The notes under the pieces: model-generated | What the model saw: the letters and a program-made list of their open reading frames with translations, nothing else | Databases searched by the model: none | Told to the model about the DNA's origin: nothing | Program-made: the position numbers and the translations under genes | Assembly (NCBI RefSeq): GCF_040054535.1 | Contig: NC_090794.1 | Location: forward strand, 427,501 to 491,500 | DNA length: 64,000 nucleotides | Direction of reading: 5' to 3' | DNA from: Antennarius striatus | Taxonomy: Eukaryota > Chordata > Actinopteri > Lophiiformes > Antennariidae | Part shown: positions 49,707 through 60,400 of the stretch, one piece after another | Numbering within the stretch: the first letter of the stretch is position 1 | Layout: every line of letters begins with the position of its first letter

Positions 49707-51914
49707 GGAAGAGGAGGAGGAGGAGGAGGAAGAGGTCAAATGACAGCACAGTTTAGTCCTGGCTTTACTTTGGTCCCGGGTCTGGAGGGGCGGGGCTGAC
49801 CTGGGGGGGAGGGGTCCACACAGAACAGCGCAGCAGTTGGTCAGGATGTTTCCAGAGCTGTAGGGGTTAAAGTTCCCCCTCCCTCGCTGGGTGGACCAGG
49901 ACCCTTTGATCTGGACCAAAACCAGGACCAGGAAGAGAAACACAAGGTTCAGTTTTCAGACTGTGACCACACCCTCTGGCGTTGTGCTGACTTCCTGGTG
50001 GGCGGGGCCTCTGGGTGAACTCACGTCCTCATTGGTGGTCTGGTTGGAGCTGATCAGGTAGGTGTGGAACCCCGACAGACCCACGATGGACCAGACGGAC
50101 AGGAAGCAGACCAGAACCTCCAGGACGGTGGGCGAGTCAAGGAGGAACGGAGGGTGTGGGTACTTTAGCCCCTCCCACTGGGAGGGGCTACACAAATCAG
50201 GTGACTGCAAGGCATGTAATGAATGCTGCTGTGGTCATGTGACTTGTGGGCGGGGCAAACAGGTGAGGATATCTGGCTGGACTGTCTTTGAGCGCGCTCA
50301 GGAACCCAGTCCGGTTGGATCCTGCAGGGACGAGAGGTCAGGTGATTCAGGTTCAGCCAATCAGAGGTCAGGTGATTCAGGTTCAGCCAATCAGATTGAA
50401 CGGGTTATGATCTAATGCTAATGCTAACCGGTAGCTACTCACGGAGGACGACGTGCGTGACGACAAAGGCGAAGATGAAGATGGTGAGGAAGGACAGCGA
50501 GACGATAAAGAGGTAGAAGAAGCGGTAGTTCCTCCGCCCCACGCAGTTACCCACCCAGGGGCAGTGGTGGTCGAAGCGCTCTGGTGGGGGGGGCAGAACC
50601 AACAACCATGTGAGAACAGTCTGAAGCCCATTAACCACCAAACTGATGCTAACACCCCAAAAGCTGCAACGGCTAGCAAGCTAACAGCAGCTATCTAGAG
50701 ACTTTGTGTTTTAGCTGTAGCTGGTCGCAGGAAGTACATTTCTATAAATTTAATTTCAATTTTCAAAATTTTCAAAAACTACAAATGAATGTTAGCTAGT
50801 TTAGCTAAAGACACTAGCTAATTGGCTAATGTAGCTAAAGACATGAGGCACTGGGGGGGCTCTCCTGCTGTAGCTGGACGTTTGTTACCTGAGAGGCAAA
50901 GCACGGGGCTAAACGTCCACACGCTACCTCAGCTAGCCTACCTCAGCTAGCCTAGCTTAGCCAGCCTAGCGACGCTAGCGGACTGACCCACACAGTTGTC
51001 ACACAGGCTGCAGTGCGACACCCGGGGGGGCCGGAACATCTTACAGGTGAAGCAGAACTTGAGCTTCACCGTCTGTCCGTTGATCAGGACCTCCCGGGTC
51101 CGGGGGGGCAGCCTGGCCCCGCCCAGCGCGTCTGGGGGCAGAAGAACACAGGGAGGTGTCGGTCCTCAGCGTTAGCCTCAGAGCTAACCTTCAGGTCACC
51201 TTCCTGACTGAACCTCTGGGGGTTCCAGAATGAGGATGGAGACCTGAACGGGGTCAGAGGTCAGAGTTCTGCGTTTCCATGGTTACCGATGTGCCTCTCC
51301 AGGGTGGCGGCCTCGTCGGGCGTGGCCCGGGGGAGGACGCCCGGGTCGGTGAAGCTCGCCCGGAGGAGCATCCCCAGCACGAAGAAGAGCAGGACGGCCC
51401 CCAGGGCCGGGATGGCGGGGCTCAGGTGGGACGCCAGGAAGGGGCAGCTGCAGACAGGAAGCAGACGGACACGCCCAGTCAGGCCCTCGGCCAATCAGAC
51501 GCTCTTTGGTGGATAAACAACAAGTGTGGTACTCAGGCTGACACCCTGAGTACCGCCGGTCAGGGGCGTGTCAGGGGGCGTGTCAGGAGGCGTGTCAGGG
51601 GGGCGGGTACCTGATGTAAAATGGACTGATCTGATTGGACGACCTGCAGGACGGTCACCTCATCAATGGCGGTTATTCTTTTGATGTTTCAGCAATTTTT
51701 ATTTTTGGAATCTGATTTTACAATGTTTTTAGTTTAAATTAAACATTTTTTAAAGTCTTCAACCAATAATTCCTGATGGTGAAGTTCTGATCACTCGCAG
51801 ATGTCAAAGGTCACGATGCTCTTGTGAGGGTTTCTGATCTGTGTCTGTGTGTGTGTGTGTGTGCGTGTCTGTGTGTGTGTGTGTGTGTGTGTCTGTGTGT
51901 CTCTGTGTGTGTGT

Positions 51915-51957
<43 letters not shown>

Positions 51958-52214
51958 TCCACTCACTCGAACGTGAAGAACAGGCCGCTGGTGACCAGGA
52001 TGAGGACCAGCGTCAGGTAGAACACCCCGGTCTGCCCCCCCATCATGATCCTCCCGCCGCAGCAGAACCGGTTCCGTCCCGGGAACACCTGCCACTTCCT
52101 GCGGGGGGAGCACCTCCTGTGGCCGGGGCAGGACGGCTCGGTCCCGCCGCTGCGGGTGCAGACCTGGAGGTACTGGTTCTGCTGGTCCAGACCTGCATGG
52201 TGGACCGGAAACAT
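49024..52214 (-). CDS. zdhhc14: DHHC-type palmitoyltransferase 14
   Basis: Membrane S-acyltransferase of the Golgi/ER system. Nine exons join in phase to 468 residues (human 488): 51967-52214, 51287-51447, 50988-51131, 50443-50580, 50273-50321, 50025-50127, 49801-49910, 49449-49551, 49024-49374. The chosen ATG gives [12 protein letters not shown]; the start is less certain than the rest. Then come [20 protein letters not shown]1 ([18 protein letters not shown]), TM2 in exon 2, the cysteine-rich DHHC domain (exons 3-4: [19 protein letters not shown]), TM3 in exon 4 and TM4 in exon 6. The end, [15 protein letters not shown], is identical to the human end. Intron 5 is an AT-AC U12 intron. The C-terminal exon is unusually His-rich ([17 protein letters not shown]). 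Confidence 0.96.
49552..49737 (+). repeat. (GAG/GAA)n polypurine tract at a zdhhc14 acceptor
   Basis: On the minus strand this is a TCC/TTC tract of about 185 bases ending ...cttcctccag directly at exon 49449-49551. Poly-Glu and poly-Ser frames are artefacts. Confidence 0.97.
50128..50272 (-). other. U12-type AT-AC intron (zdhhc14 intron 5)
   Basis: The intron starts ATATCCTC after exon text CCAGCCAG and ends CTCGCCCAC before CGTCCTGGAG. The motif CTCCTTGAC, a near match to the U12 branch consensus TTCCTTRAY, places its adenosine 9 bases from the 3' AC. Using AT-AC borders restores [14 protein letters not shown] in frame, matching human ZDHHC14 (KDSPASVLEAVVCF). No GT-AG pair does this. All downstream exon phases then fit. 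Confidence 0.9.
51839..51957 (+). repeat. (TG)n/TCTG at the zdhhc14 exon-1 donor
   Basis: The tract starts about nine bases inside intron 1 on the minus strand (gtgagtggagacacac). Confidence 0.95.
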
Positions 52215-53020
52215 GGCCCCCCTGGGGCGGCCACGGGTGGCGTTCAGGGTGTCGTCATATCCGGTCCGTGGACCTGATGGACTCCCACAGGTTCGTAAAC
52301 AAACAAACTCGTGGTCAAAAGCGCGCGCCAAACCCGCCCACGTCTCGCGCCCACGCTGCGTCTCTCGCGCGTAATCTAGCGTCCGGGTCCCTGGAGCTTC
52401 CGGTTCTGGAGCCGGACGGTACGGGGGGGTGAAGGCAGCAGCGGTTGTGGAGCTCCGGTCGGGGTCGGTGAGGAGGACGTGACGAGCATCCCGATCCGCA
52501 CAGCGGCTCCGGAGGGATCCTCCGTGAGGAAGAGGGCCCACTCTGTACAGAAGAACCAATGTCACATTCTGTCAGAGTCGTTTAGAACAAGTTCCACCGG
52601 TTCTCTGCTACAGACTTATCGATCGTTCTTTGATAATTCAATTCCAAACGTTTCTTTCAGGAATCATCTGTTTTCACGTTCTAATAAGTTGAAATCCGAA
52701 CCGAAATCAAAGTTTTAGGATCAGAGTGAGAGCTCCTGTCAAATCCACCACTCACCATATAGAGTCGATCTTTGAGTGGGATTCACTTATGACGTCATTT
52801 CCGTCAACTCCGGAAATATATGTAAAAAACGTATATTTTTGTAAAAAATATTTTAAAAAATGCATCTTCAAACACAACTATAAACAATATTTAGATTTAA
52901 GTGTAATAATTTAATTTTATTATTTGAAATGAATTTTCTTTTTTCTCGTTAAACTACGTTCTAACGTTCCCGGTTAGCTTGTTTCTACCCGGTGATTTTA
53001 TCCGGACGGACTCAATCAAG
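52215..53020. promoter_or_regulatory. Shared head-to-head zdhhc14/tmem242 promoter region
   Basis: The two start codons are 806 bases apart on opposite strands. CpG-rich sequence fills about 52210-52520 on the zdhhc14 side; an AT-rich block (52800-52960) lies nearer tmem242. No CRISPR, RNA gene or additional ORF is supported. Bidirectional activity is inferred from spacing and composition. Confidence 0.5.
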
Positions 53021-54435
53021 ATGACGGTGGCTGGTGAGCGCGCGCCTCCAACTGAAGAACAAACTACGGGAGAGGAGAAAATGCGGCTGCTAAAAGGTAA
53101 ACTAGCAGTTAGCTCGTAGCTAACGTGGGCTAGCTGTTTGCTGCGTTACAGCTGTTAGCATCCGGGTTGTTGAGGGTTATTTCTGTTGGGGGTCACAACA
53201 ATGTCAACTTCCGGTTTCGAACCGGTGTCTGGGTCGTTTCCTGGTTCCAGGATGACTTTTGACCCCCGGTGTGCAGGAGCAGCGTTCCTGACCTCGGTGG
53301 CGTCGGTGGGGATGATCGCCGGGTTCGGGTCCACGCTGGCGATGACCAAGAAGAAAAGTCCAGAATGGTTCCAGAAGGTGAGGCTCCGCCCCCTGACACC
53401 AGGCTGACTGACCCCGCCCCCTGACACCAGGCTGACTGACCCCGCCCCCTGACAACAGGCTGACTGACCCCGCCCCCTGACACCAGGCTGACTGACCCCG
53501 CCCCCTGACACCAGGCTGACTCCACCCTGTGATGCTTTGCTCTGGCTCCTTCCAGGGCGCCATGGCGACGGCGGCGGCCCCTGAGGGGGGCGTGTCTCTG
53601 GCCCTCAGGGCTCTGGGGTGGGGCTCTCTGCTCTCCTGCTGCGGCGTCGGTTTGCTCAGCTTCACGGCGTGGAAACTCCTCGGCGTTCACAGCGTACGTA
53701 TCTACTGCTAGCCAACAAGATCAATCAATCTGATCAGTAAATGAACCAGAGGATATTTAGAACCGAGGCCGTCGTCGCCAACATAACGCATGAAACTGTA
53801 CCTTTATATTTGGAAACATTTGAGAATAAACCTCCAATGTAGGAAACAAAGAACTAAGTTTAATTATTTGAAATTTAAAAAATGTATTAAAAATATAGAT
53901 TAAAAAAACTGGACTTATTTTGAGAAGCCTGAAATCTTGGGTGACATAAATATTTCTTGCAAAACTCCAGAGTGTTCTGTAAAGAAGAAACTTTAATGTT
54001 TTTCTGTAATGAAAACTGTTTTGAAAAGTTACAAATGAGTAGTTGAAATCTTTAGAGTTATTTTAGCTATAGTTATTTTAATTGAAGACAAACGTTTAAA
54101 AACCAAATCTGAAGCCTTTGAAGTCAATCGTAGGAATATTCAATGGAGACAAATTTGAGGAAATATTTTTTTAAAATTTCAAAGTTGTTGAAAAATCTCT
54201 GGATCACCAAAACAATTTAAATCCTGAATCCGGTTTGAGACGTTCAGTCAATCTGTCAACGGATTTGAGTCCAACCTGAACGTTTCTTCTGACTCCGCCC
54301 TTCTTCTGACTCCGCCCTCAGCTCTCAGACTTCAGACACAGGATGCAGTCCGTCTTCCCGTCCATCCCCAAGTCCAGCAGGTCTGCAGCTGGATCGGAAC
54401 CTGTGGACTGGGACGCTGTCTTCAAGTCCAAGTGA
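53021..54435 (+). CDS. tmem242: TMEM242, mitochondrial ATP-synthase assembly protein
   Basis: Small inner-membrane protein that, with TMEM70, helps assemble the c-ring of mitochondrial ATP synthase. Four exons join in phase to 142 residues (human 141): 53021-53096, 53277-53377, 53556-53693 and 54322-54435. It starts [14 protein letters not shown]. The core matches human: TM1 around [16 protein letters not shown], then [29 protein letters not shown] in TM2, WKLLGVHS and [17 protein letters not shown]. It is head-to-head with zdhhc14 and convergent with arid1b. Intron 2 carries a 28-bp minisatellite; intron 3 is AT-rich with no other gene. Confidence 0.96.
53399..53522 (+). repeat. 28-bp minisatellite in tmem242 intron 2
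   Basis: Four to five units of CTGACTGACCCCGCC continuing CCCTGACACCAGG. It fills most of the 178-bp intron. Confidence 0.92.
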
Positions 54436-55405
54436 CCCGGTTCTGGGTCAAAGTGACCCGGCTCTGGGCGTGTTCGACGCGGCGCCGACCGGAGGGCCCC
54501 GCCCATCGTCAGTTGGGTTCCCAGCATAACCCCCGGCGATCCAACGGAACCAGAACCCCCACGGGGTTCTTTTACCTGACTGGAGCAGGAACAGGAAGTG
54601 AGGAACGTTCCTCCAGCCTGGGGGGGGGGGGGTTCCTTTCCCCCGCTGGGACAGCAGCTTCGTCTCCTGGGGGGGTGGAGTTAGCGTGTGAAATAAAGTG
54701 CTGTGTCTTACTCTGGTTCCATTATGACTGAGCAGTAATCTGATTACCTCGTGTAGTCCTGCTGACGGTTGGACATTAAAGGTTGATGACTCATCACAGT
54801 AATCTGATTACTTCCGGTGTGACGGGGGTAAAAACCAAACGTGAGACGTTGTGACGTAAAGATTCTCTTTTCTTTGACATTTCTTAGAACTGTTGACTCA
54901 ACACAAGCCCCGCCCCTGACGCCCCCCCTGCACACAGTATCAAACCGAGCCCCCCCAGACGTCCTGAGTGGGCTCCGTTCCTGATGGTCTATTCACAGGC
55001 GGCGGCGGCCGATGAGCAGAACCGGAGCGTCTGATTGGTCTGTGGTTGGGCGGAAACACAGACGGTGGGCGGAGTCACAAGAACATAAACAAACCTATTG
55101 CACCAGAACCAGGTAGCCAACTATCTACAACAAATAACGCCAGCCCCGCCCACAACCTGCACAGCCCCGCCCCCAACAAGCAGCACCACCCGAACCGACC
55201 AATGAAAGGGTTTCAATTAGGAATATTAAATATTAACGTATTAAAGTGTGTAAAAACTCAAATAGTGGTCCTGGCGATGGGGGTGGAGCCAATGGGGGAG
55301 GAGCCGATGGTAGGAGGAGCCATGGATTTTCTCTGAATAGATTCTCTAACGTAGAAACATTTGTGTTCTTTACATAAAAATAGAGCGTGGGCGGAGCCTC
55401 CGGGG
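54436..55405. other. Convergent tmem242-arid1b intergenic gap
   Basis: Holds the two 3' untranslated regions. No clear AATAAA was found for arid1b on the minus strand here. No other gene was recognised. Confidence 0.55.
54692..54697 (+). terminator. tmem242 poly(A) signal AATAAA
   Basis: AATAAA in GTGAAATAAAGTGCTG, 257 bases after the stop and followed by TGTGTCTT. Confidence 0.6.
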
Positions 55406-57432
55406 TCACGAGCGCCCGATCTTAAACAGAACTTCATACAGGATGGCGGCGACGGGGGGGGGCAGGGCGGCGGCCAGCGACACATCCAGCAGGCGGCCCT
55501 CGAGCAGCACGAACTGGTGCCGGTTCTCCTCCCCCCGCGCCATGGCGAGCAGCGCCTTGGCGGCGCGACACATCATGTTGATGCTGGGGGGTTCTGGGGG
55601 CGGGGCAGCGCCGTGCAGCTGGGCCGCCGCCGACGCAGCGCCGTCCTCCAGGAAGCCGACCAGCGTTCCCACGCCCCCCCTCTGCAGCGCGATGGCGCGC
55701 GCCGCCCCTGCCTCCCCCTGCGCCAGGTGGGACAGCGTGGCGACCGCCATCTCCCGGCACACCTGGCTCCGCCTCTCGCCCGCCAGCCGCACCAGCGCGG
55801 CGAGCAGCGCCCGCTGGCGGCTGAAGGGGGGCGTGGCCAGCAGCAGGTCCACGTTGGCGTCAAGGATGCTCAGCTTGCAGAGACACTCCAGCGCCAGGCG
55901 GCGGGGGCTGAGCGAGGCCCCGCCCCCCCCGGCGCCGAACGGGTCCTGAGCCTCGGCGGCGGGGCAGACCATCCAGTGCAGCAGCCCGTCCAGCAGGGGG
56001 AGGCACACGCCCTCCGGGTGGCGCGACAGGTCCAGCCGCCCCCCCACGTTGGCGAGCGTCACCAGGGCGTCTTCCCTGAGGGACGCCAGGAGCCCCCAGC
56101 GCCACTCGTCACGGCTGCAGCCCCGCCCTCCGTCCTCGCCCCGCCCCCCGCCGGGCACCGCCCGCCTCCGGGGGGGGTGTCGGTGGCACAGCAGCAGCAG
56201 GCGCCCCAGGATCAGCACCAGCCCCGGGTGGCGGGACATGGGGGCGTCGTTGCCGGGGACGACAGAGAGCCCCCGGATCACGTTGGACACGCAGAGGCAG
56301 CGGCGCGCCAGCGCGTCCTGCCCCGCCCCCGCCAGGGACAGCGGCGCATCGTCGCCACGCCGCGCCTCGTCCTCCAGGGGGCCGGCCTCAGGGGAACCTG
56401 GAGGGAGGGGGAAACGCATTAAAGGGGCGGGTCACCAGACCGTTACCCCCCCACACACACACCTGTACCTCCATCAGTCTCGGGGGGCGTGTCCTCGCTG
56501 ACTTCCTCCTCCATTTCGGCGGTGGAGGGGGAGGTCTCCCCCGTCTGGATGTGGGCGGTGCAGTCTCCGCCCCCCGCCCTCCAGTGCAGGAGGCCGCTGA
56601 CAAATCCGTTGGGGCGGTTTAGCTCCGCCCACCGCCGCACCACCTCCTCCCACCCCTCCCCCTCCTCAATCTTGATTGGCAGCTTGTCGTACTTGCTCGC
56701 CTGCTGGGGGCGGGGCTCTGCCTGCTCTGGTTCCTCCCCCTTCAGCTCCGCCTCCTCTTTCAAAGCGGCCTCAGTGGGGGGCGGGGCCTCTAGGGGCGCC
56801 ATCTCCCCCTCCTGCTTCCTCTGCTCCTCGGCTGATTGGTTGTTGGAGGTGGGGGAGGTGTCTGGCGCCTCCTTTGGCTCCTCCTTCACCTCGTGGGGCC
56901 AGATCTGAGGCTCCAACAGGGGCCTCCGGCCCTCGGCCCCCACCTCGTACTCCCCCAGGATGCCGAAGATCTGGATCAGGCAGCGGCGCAAATATTCAAC
57001 CATCAGCTCCAGAAAACCAGGGAGCTGAGGAGGAGGAGGAGGAGGAAGAGCAGGAGGAAGAGGAGGAAGAGGAGGAGGAGGAGGAGGAGGAAGAGGTGGA
57101 AGAGGAGGAGGAGGAGGAAGAGGAGGAGGAGGAGCAGATCAGCTGATGTTTTCTCACTGGTTTCTCTTCTCAGTGCTTTTATTTTGAAAGGTGATCGTCA
57201 CCATGTTTTTATTGTGTAGTTCTCCCTCAGCCAATCAGAGGCCGGCGTGTCTCACCTGGGGGAGGCTGAAGGAGCCCACCGTGGAGTCGTCGTACAGCAG
57301 GACGCTGATGGCGTCCAGAGCCCAGGTGCTCTCCGCCAGGAGGCCGGACTTCAGTGACATCATCACCCGCCACGCCTCCGGGGCTCCTGATTGGACAAGA
57401 CACAGTACTGACAACCTGTGTGTGTGTGTGTG

Positions 57433-57464
<32 letters not shown>

Positions 57465-60400
57465 GGCGGGGCCTCACCCACGTCCTTGGCGGTGAGGCGT
57501 TGCCGTGGCTTCAGGTTGGGGGGCGTGGCCTCCACAGTGGCGGGGGGGAAGCCGAGGTCTCTGTGGATGGGGGTCTGTGCAGCAGGGGGCCCGGGGGGGG
57601 CTCCGGGGGGCTTCTTCATGGACATGTAGGGGGCATTGTTGGGGGACAGAGAGCCCCCCAGGGGCCGGGGGAAGGGGGAGGGGCTGTGAGAGCGGGTGAC
57701 ATGGTTAGGAACAGTGGGCGTGGCCTGGAGGGAGGAGGGGGGCTGCCTGCAGGGCAGGGGGGGCATGGAGGGGGAGGAGCCAGAGTGGGTGGGATACGGC
57801 GGCTGGAGCCACTGGCCGTCCTGGGGGGCACCCCTGTTCTCCTGGTCGTCCCCCCGACCCATCCCTGGGTAGGGGGGCCCGTGGGGGGGCCGGCTGTACG
57901 TGTAGCTCATGTCTGTCCTGGGGGGCCACATGTTGGTCTGCAGTCCCTCTGTGGGGCCCCCGGGTGCGGCGGAGGGTCCTGAGCCCATCATGCTGTGCTG
58001 GGGGGGCCCCTGACGGTCCCGTGGGTACGGGTAGGGGTACGGGCCCTGGACCGGCCGGCGCTCGGGGGTCGCGTAGGCCCCACCCCCCCCGCCATAGGGG
58101 CCAAACACATCGGGCTGCCGGGGGCCGAACACCTCCCCCTCATGGCGTTTGGCGGGGGGGTAGAAGGGCTCCATTGCACGCTTGTAGCCCTGTAGACGGG
58201 AGAGGGGCGGAGTCAGGTGACTGGGCGGGTCTATCTGGTGACATCACACAGCGCGTGAACAGACGGGGATTCTGATTGGACGGGAGGCAGGACATGTGCT
58301 CACCTGCTGCTGGGGGTACAGGGGCTGATGGGAAGTGTAGTTCACGCTGTGGTACTGCTGCCCGTAGCCGTCAGCTCCGTGTCTGGGGGGGTAATTAATG
58401 CAAAATTCAAATTTCTAATCTTAAGAATTAAATGAACTGAAATCCGCCCCCCACCCCTGCCCCCCTCACCCCCCCACCTTTGCTGGGGGAACCTGTTGGG
58501 GTAAACATTCCCGTCGTTCCCGGTTGGACCACCAGGGGAAGCCCCGCCCCCGTCAGGCCCTGTCACATGATCCGATCTGCAGGAAGTCAAAAGTTAACCA
58601 ACAGCTGAGAGACGAACACCTGGGGTTCTAAGCCCCGCCCCTCACCTGCCCTCGTAGGCGGGGCCGTAGGGGTACGGGGGTCTGGGGCCCATCCCGCGAG
58701 GGTACACCTCCTGCAAGGCGCTGGCGGGCATCTGACTGGGACCAAAGGCCTCTGCGGGTCCTGGACCTGGGGGGGGGGCAGGAACAAACCAGCGTCACCT
58801 GAGGGTGTCCCACCGCCGCCGGTTGCCTAGCAACTCGGTAAACGCGAAATGTTTCCTGTCCACACCTTTCCTGGGGGGTCTGTACGGGTCCTTGTTGGCG
58901 TCGTACTGCAGCCTCATGGGTGGGTCCGCGGGGGCCCCTCCCTGCTGGTATGGGGGGCCGCTGGGCCCCCGCCTGCTGTGGAGGGCCAGATCGCTGCCGT
59001 CGGACAACGGGTCCTGGACGCTGACCCCGACCACTTTCCTGACAGGAAACAGACGTGTGTCAGACCTGGATGCTAACGTGCTAACTAGCTAGCACCAGCT
59101 GACCGGGACTCGGGCCCCGCCCCACCTGGATCCGGGCTGGGGGGCCGTTGGGCCCTGCGGCGTATGGACGGGCGTCGGTGGCTTCACGTCTCCGGGGGCG
59201 TCGGCCAGAGAGCTGCTGCTGGACTGGGGGGTGTGGGGGCCCTGCAGGGGGGCTGCAGAGACACAGACCAGACAGAACTCCTGCTGAGAACAAGGGCGGT
59301 CATGTGATGAGAGGAGGGGGCGGGGCCATCAGCCCAACGGCGTAAAACAATCAGATAACACGCTTCCTGCTCTGGAGCCCTGTCGTCATGGTGACGTGGT
59401 GAGGTCATTACGGGATGGACACACTGACTCGTGGGGAATGAGGTCAGCGTGAGGTCACCGGTGTTTACATTCAGAGGCTCCGCCCCCATCTGGTGACTCA
59501 TCCAGTTACATGGGAACAGACGAGCTGCAGTGCTAGCCTGTTAGCCAGCCTGCGAGTCTTTCATTGCCTGTGTGTGAACCTGGACTGTTTCACCGCGTGA
59601 ACCTGGACTGTTTCACTGCGTGAACCTGGACTGTTTCACCCCGTGAACCTGCACTGTTTCACCCCGTGAACCTGGACTGTTTCACTGCGTGAACCTGGAC
59701 TGTTTCACTGCGTGAACCTGGACTGTTTCACTGCGTGAACCTGGACTGTTTCACCGCGTGAACCTGGACTGTTTCACTGCGTGAACCTGGACTGTTTCAC
59801 TGCGTTAACCTGGACTGTTTCACTACGTGAACCTGGACTGTTTCACCGTGTGAACCTGGACTGTTTCACTGCGTGAACCTGGACTGTTTCACCCCGTGAA
59901 CCTGCACTGTTTCACCCCGTGAACCTGGACTGTTTCACTGCGTGAACCTGGACTGTTTCACTGCGTGAACCTGGACTGTTTCACTGCGTGAACCTGGACT
60001 GTTTCACCGCGTGAACCTGGACTGTTTCACTGCGTGAACCTGGACTGTTTCACTGCGTGAACCTGGACTGTTTCACTGAGTGAACCTGGACTGTTTCACC
60101 ACGTGAACCTGGACTGTTTCACCCCGTGAACCTGGACTGTTTCACCCCGTGAACCTGGACTGTTTCACCCCGTGAACCTGGACTGTTTCACCCCGTGAAC
60201 CTGGACTGTTTCACCCCGTGAACCTGGACTGTTTCACCGCGTGAACCTGGACTGTTTCACCGCGTGAACCTGGACTGTTTCACTGTGTGAACCTGGACTG
60301 TTTCACCCCGTGAACCTGGACTGTTTCACTGCGTGAACCTGGACTGTTTCACCCCGTGAACCTGGACTGTTTCACCGCGTGAACCTGGACTGTTCACCCC

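Noticed and set aside
49440-49943. Poly-Ser, poly-Glu and Arg-rich ORFs
   Set aside because: They cross the GAG/GAA microsatellite beside zdhhc14 exon 8. The comparable frames at 56676-57219 cross the arid1b polypurine tract.
55361-56422. 353-residue plus-strand ORF
   Set aside because: It is the antisense shadow of the long terminal arid1b exon, whose minus-strand product is clearly homologous to ARID1B.
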